A stretch of 14,170 bases of DNA from UCB3 sp964415605 (GTDB lineage: Bacteria; Chloroflexota; Anaerolineae; Epilineales; Epilineaceae), in the NCBI GenBank assembly GCA_964415605.1, contig CAYQBA010000126.1, positions 1 to 14,170 on the forward strand. The letters run 5' to 3'. The notes under the pieces were generated by a model. That model was not told the DNA's origin, did not search any database, and saw only the letters and a list, made by a program, of their open reading frames with translations. This document shows positions 13,956 through 14,170 of the stretch, piece by piece; positions within the stretch are counted from its first letter, which is position 1; every line of letters starts with the position of its first letter. A program made the position numbers and the translations under genes.

Positions 13956-14170
13956 CGCCATCGCGTGAGCATGGGGGCGACGCGACCCCGGCCACCCCCA
14001 CCCCCGGCGCTGCGCGCCACCCCCGCCCCCAAAGGGGCCAGGGGAACGGCGGGGCCTTCGGGGTGTCATCCTGTTCATTCCCGATCGATCCACTCCCGCC
14101 CACGGCGCCCCGCCGCCCCCCACCTGGCCCTCGTGCGTCGCGCCGCCTGCGCCAAAGCCGCCCTTTGGCA
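13956..14170. other. Non-coding tail of the window, no supported gene
   Basis: After the stop at 13955 the sequence is C-rich and low in complexity (repeated cacccccg). It contains only short hairpins: ggcgc-tgc-gcgcc at 14006-14018 and gccaaag-ccgcc-ctttggc at 14151-14169. No start codon with a ribosome binding site and no U-tract terminator stands out. The hairpin at the very end may belong to something that continues outside the window. Confidence 0.5.

Noticed and set aside
12402..14123. Minus-strand open frame of about 570 codons across the divergent gene
   Set aside because: It is antisense to the 12486-13955 gene, has Gly/Val/Asp-rich shadow composition and no motif.
13956..14170. Intrinsic terminator after the divergent gene
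   Set aside because: Only 5- to 7-bp stems are present and none is followed by a T-run on the plus strand.

Overview
The window is very GC-rich and densely coding, and it probably comes from a Chloroflexota (Chloroflexi) bacterium. The main pointer is the repeated architecture of secreted proteins in which a Thr/Pro linker runs into a hydrophobic Y/F-L-P motif (IFLPVLL, IYLPLAR, GYLPITY, IYLPILI). I recognise this as typical of exported Chloroflexota proteins. It is a family-level impression, not a phylogenetic placement.

Layout, left to right. Positions 1-93 hold the first 31 codons of a minus-strand gene with an excellent ribosome binding site, possibly dtd. Positions 123-358 hold three minus-strand tRNA genes in the transcription order Pro(UGG), Gly(UCC), Ile2(CAU), behind a recognisable -35/-10 promoter at 371-400. 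From 410 to 12077 there are four large minus-strand genes for exported von Willebrand factor A (vWA) proteins. Transcription runs right to left: 12077->10014, 9839->7605, then 7401->3925 and 3856->410, the last two probably one operon. A fifth, smaller paralog runs divergently at 12486-13955 on the plus strand. The 408-base divergent region carries two near-consensus promoters for the 10014-12077 gene and a leader with competing hairpins. The last 215 bases show no gene.

The five proteins share one module. An N-terminal half of a DUF11-like beta-sandwich, with Cys, Lys, Pro, Leu-Gly and Cys at identical spacing in all five, is followed by a vWA domain with a MIDAS metal site, and then by the second half of the DUF11-like sandwich. 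The vWA domain therefore looks inserted inside the sandwich. In the four large proteins this module continues into a Thr/Pro linker, the Y/F-L-P motif and a second vWA domain bracketed by cysteines. The 3925-7401 and 410-3856 proteins also carry about 560 residues of NHL-type beta-propeller at the N-terminus and look like a tandem duplication. The 7605-9839 protein has a Pro/Gly-rich insertion of about 130 residues directly behind its first MIDAS motif. The 10014-12077 protein has eight extra cysteines in its first vWA domain.

Taken together, this looks like an expanded family of secreted, disulfide-stabilised, metal-dependent binding proteins (surface or matrix adhesion is the obvious hypothesis). 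No MoxR ATPase, chelatase, sortase, secretion machinery or enzyme lies within the window to fix the function. I am not aware of a described system with this exact arrangement, but I could not search for one.
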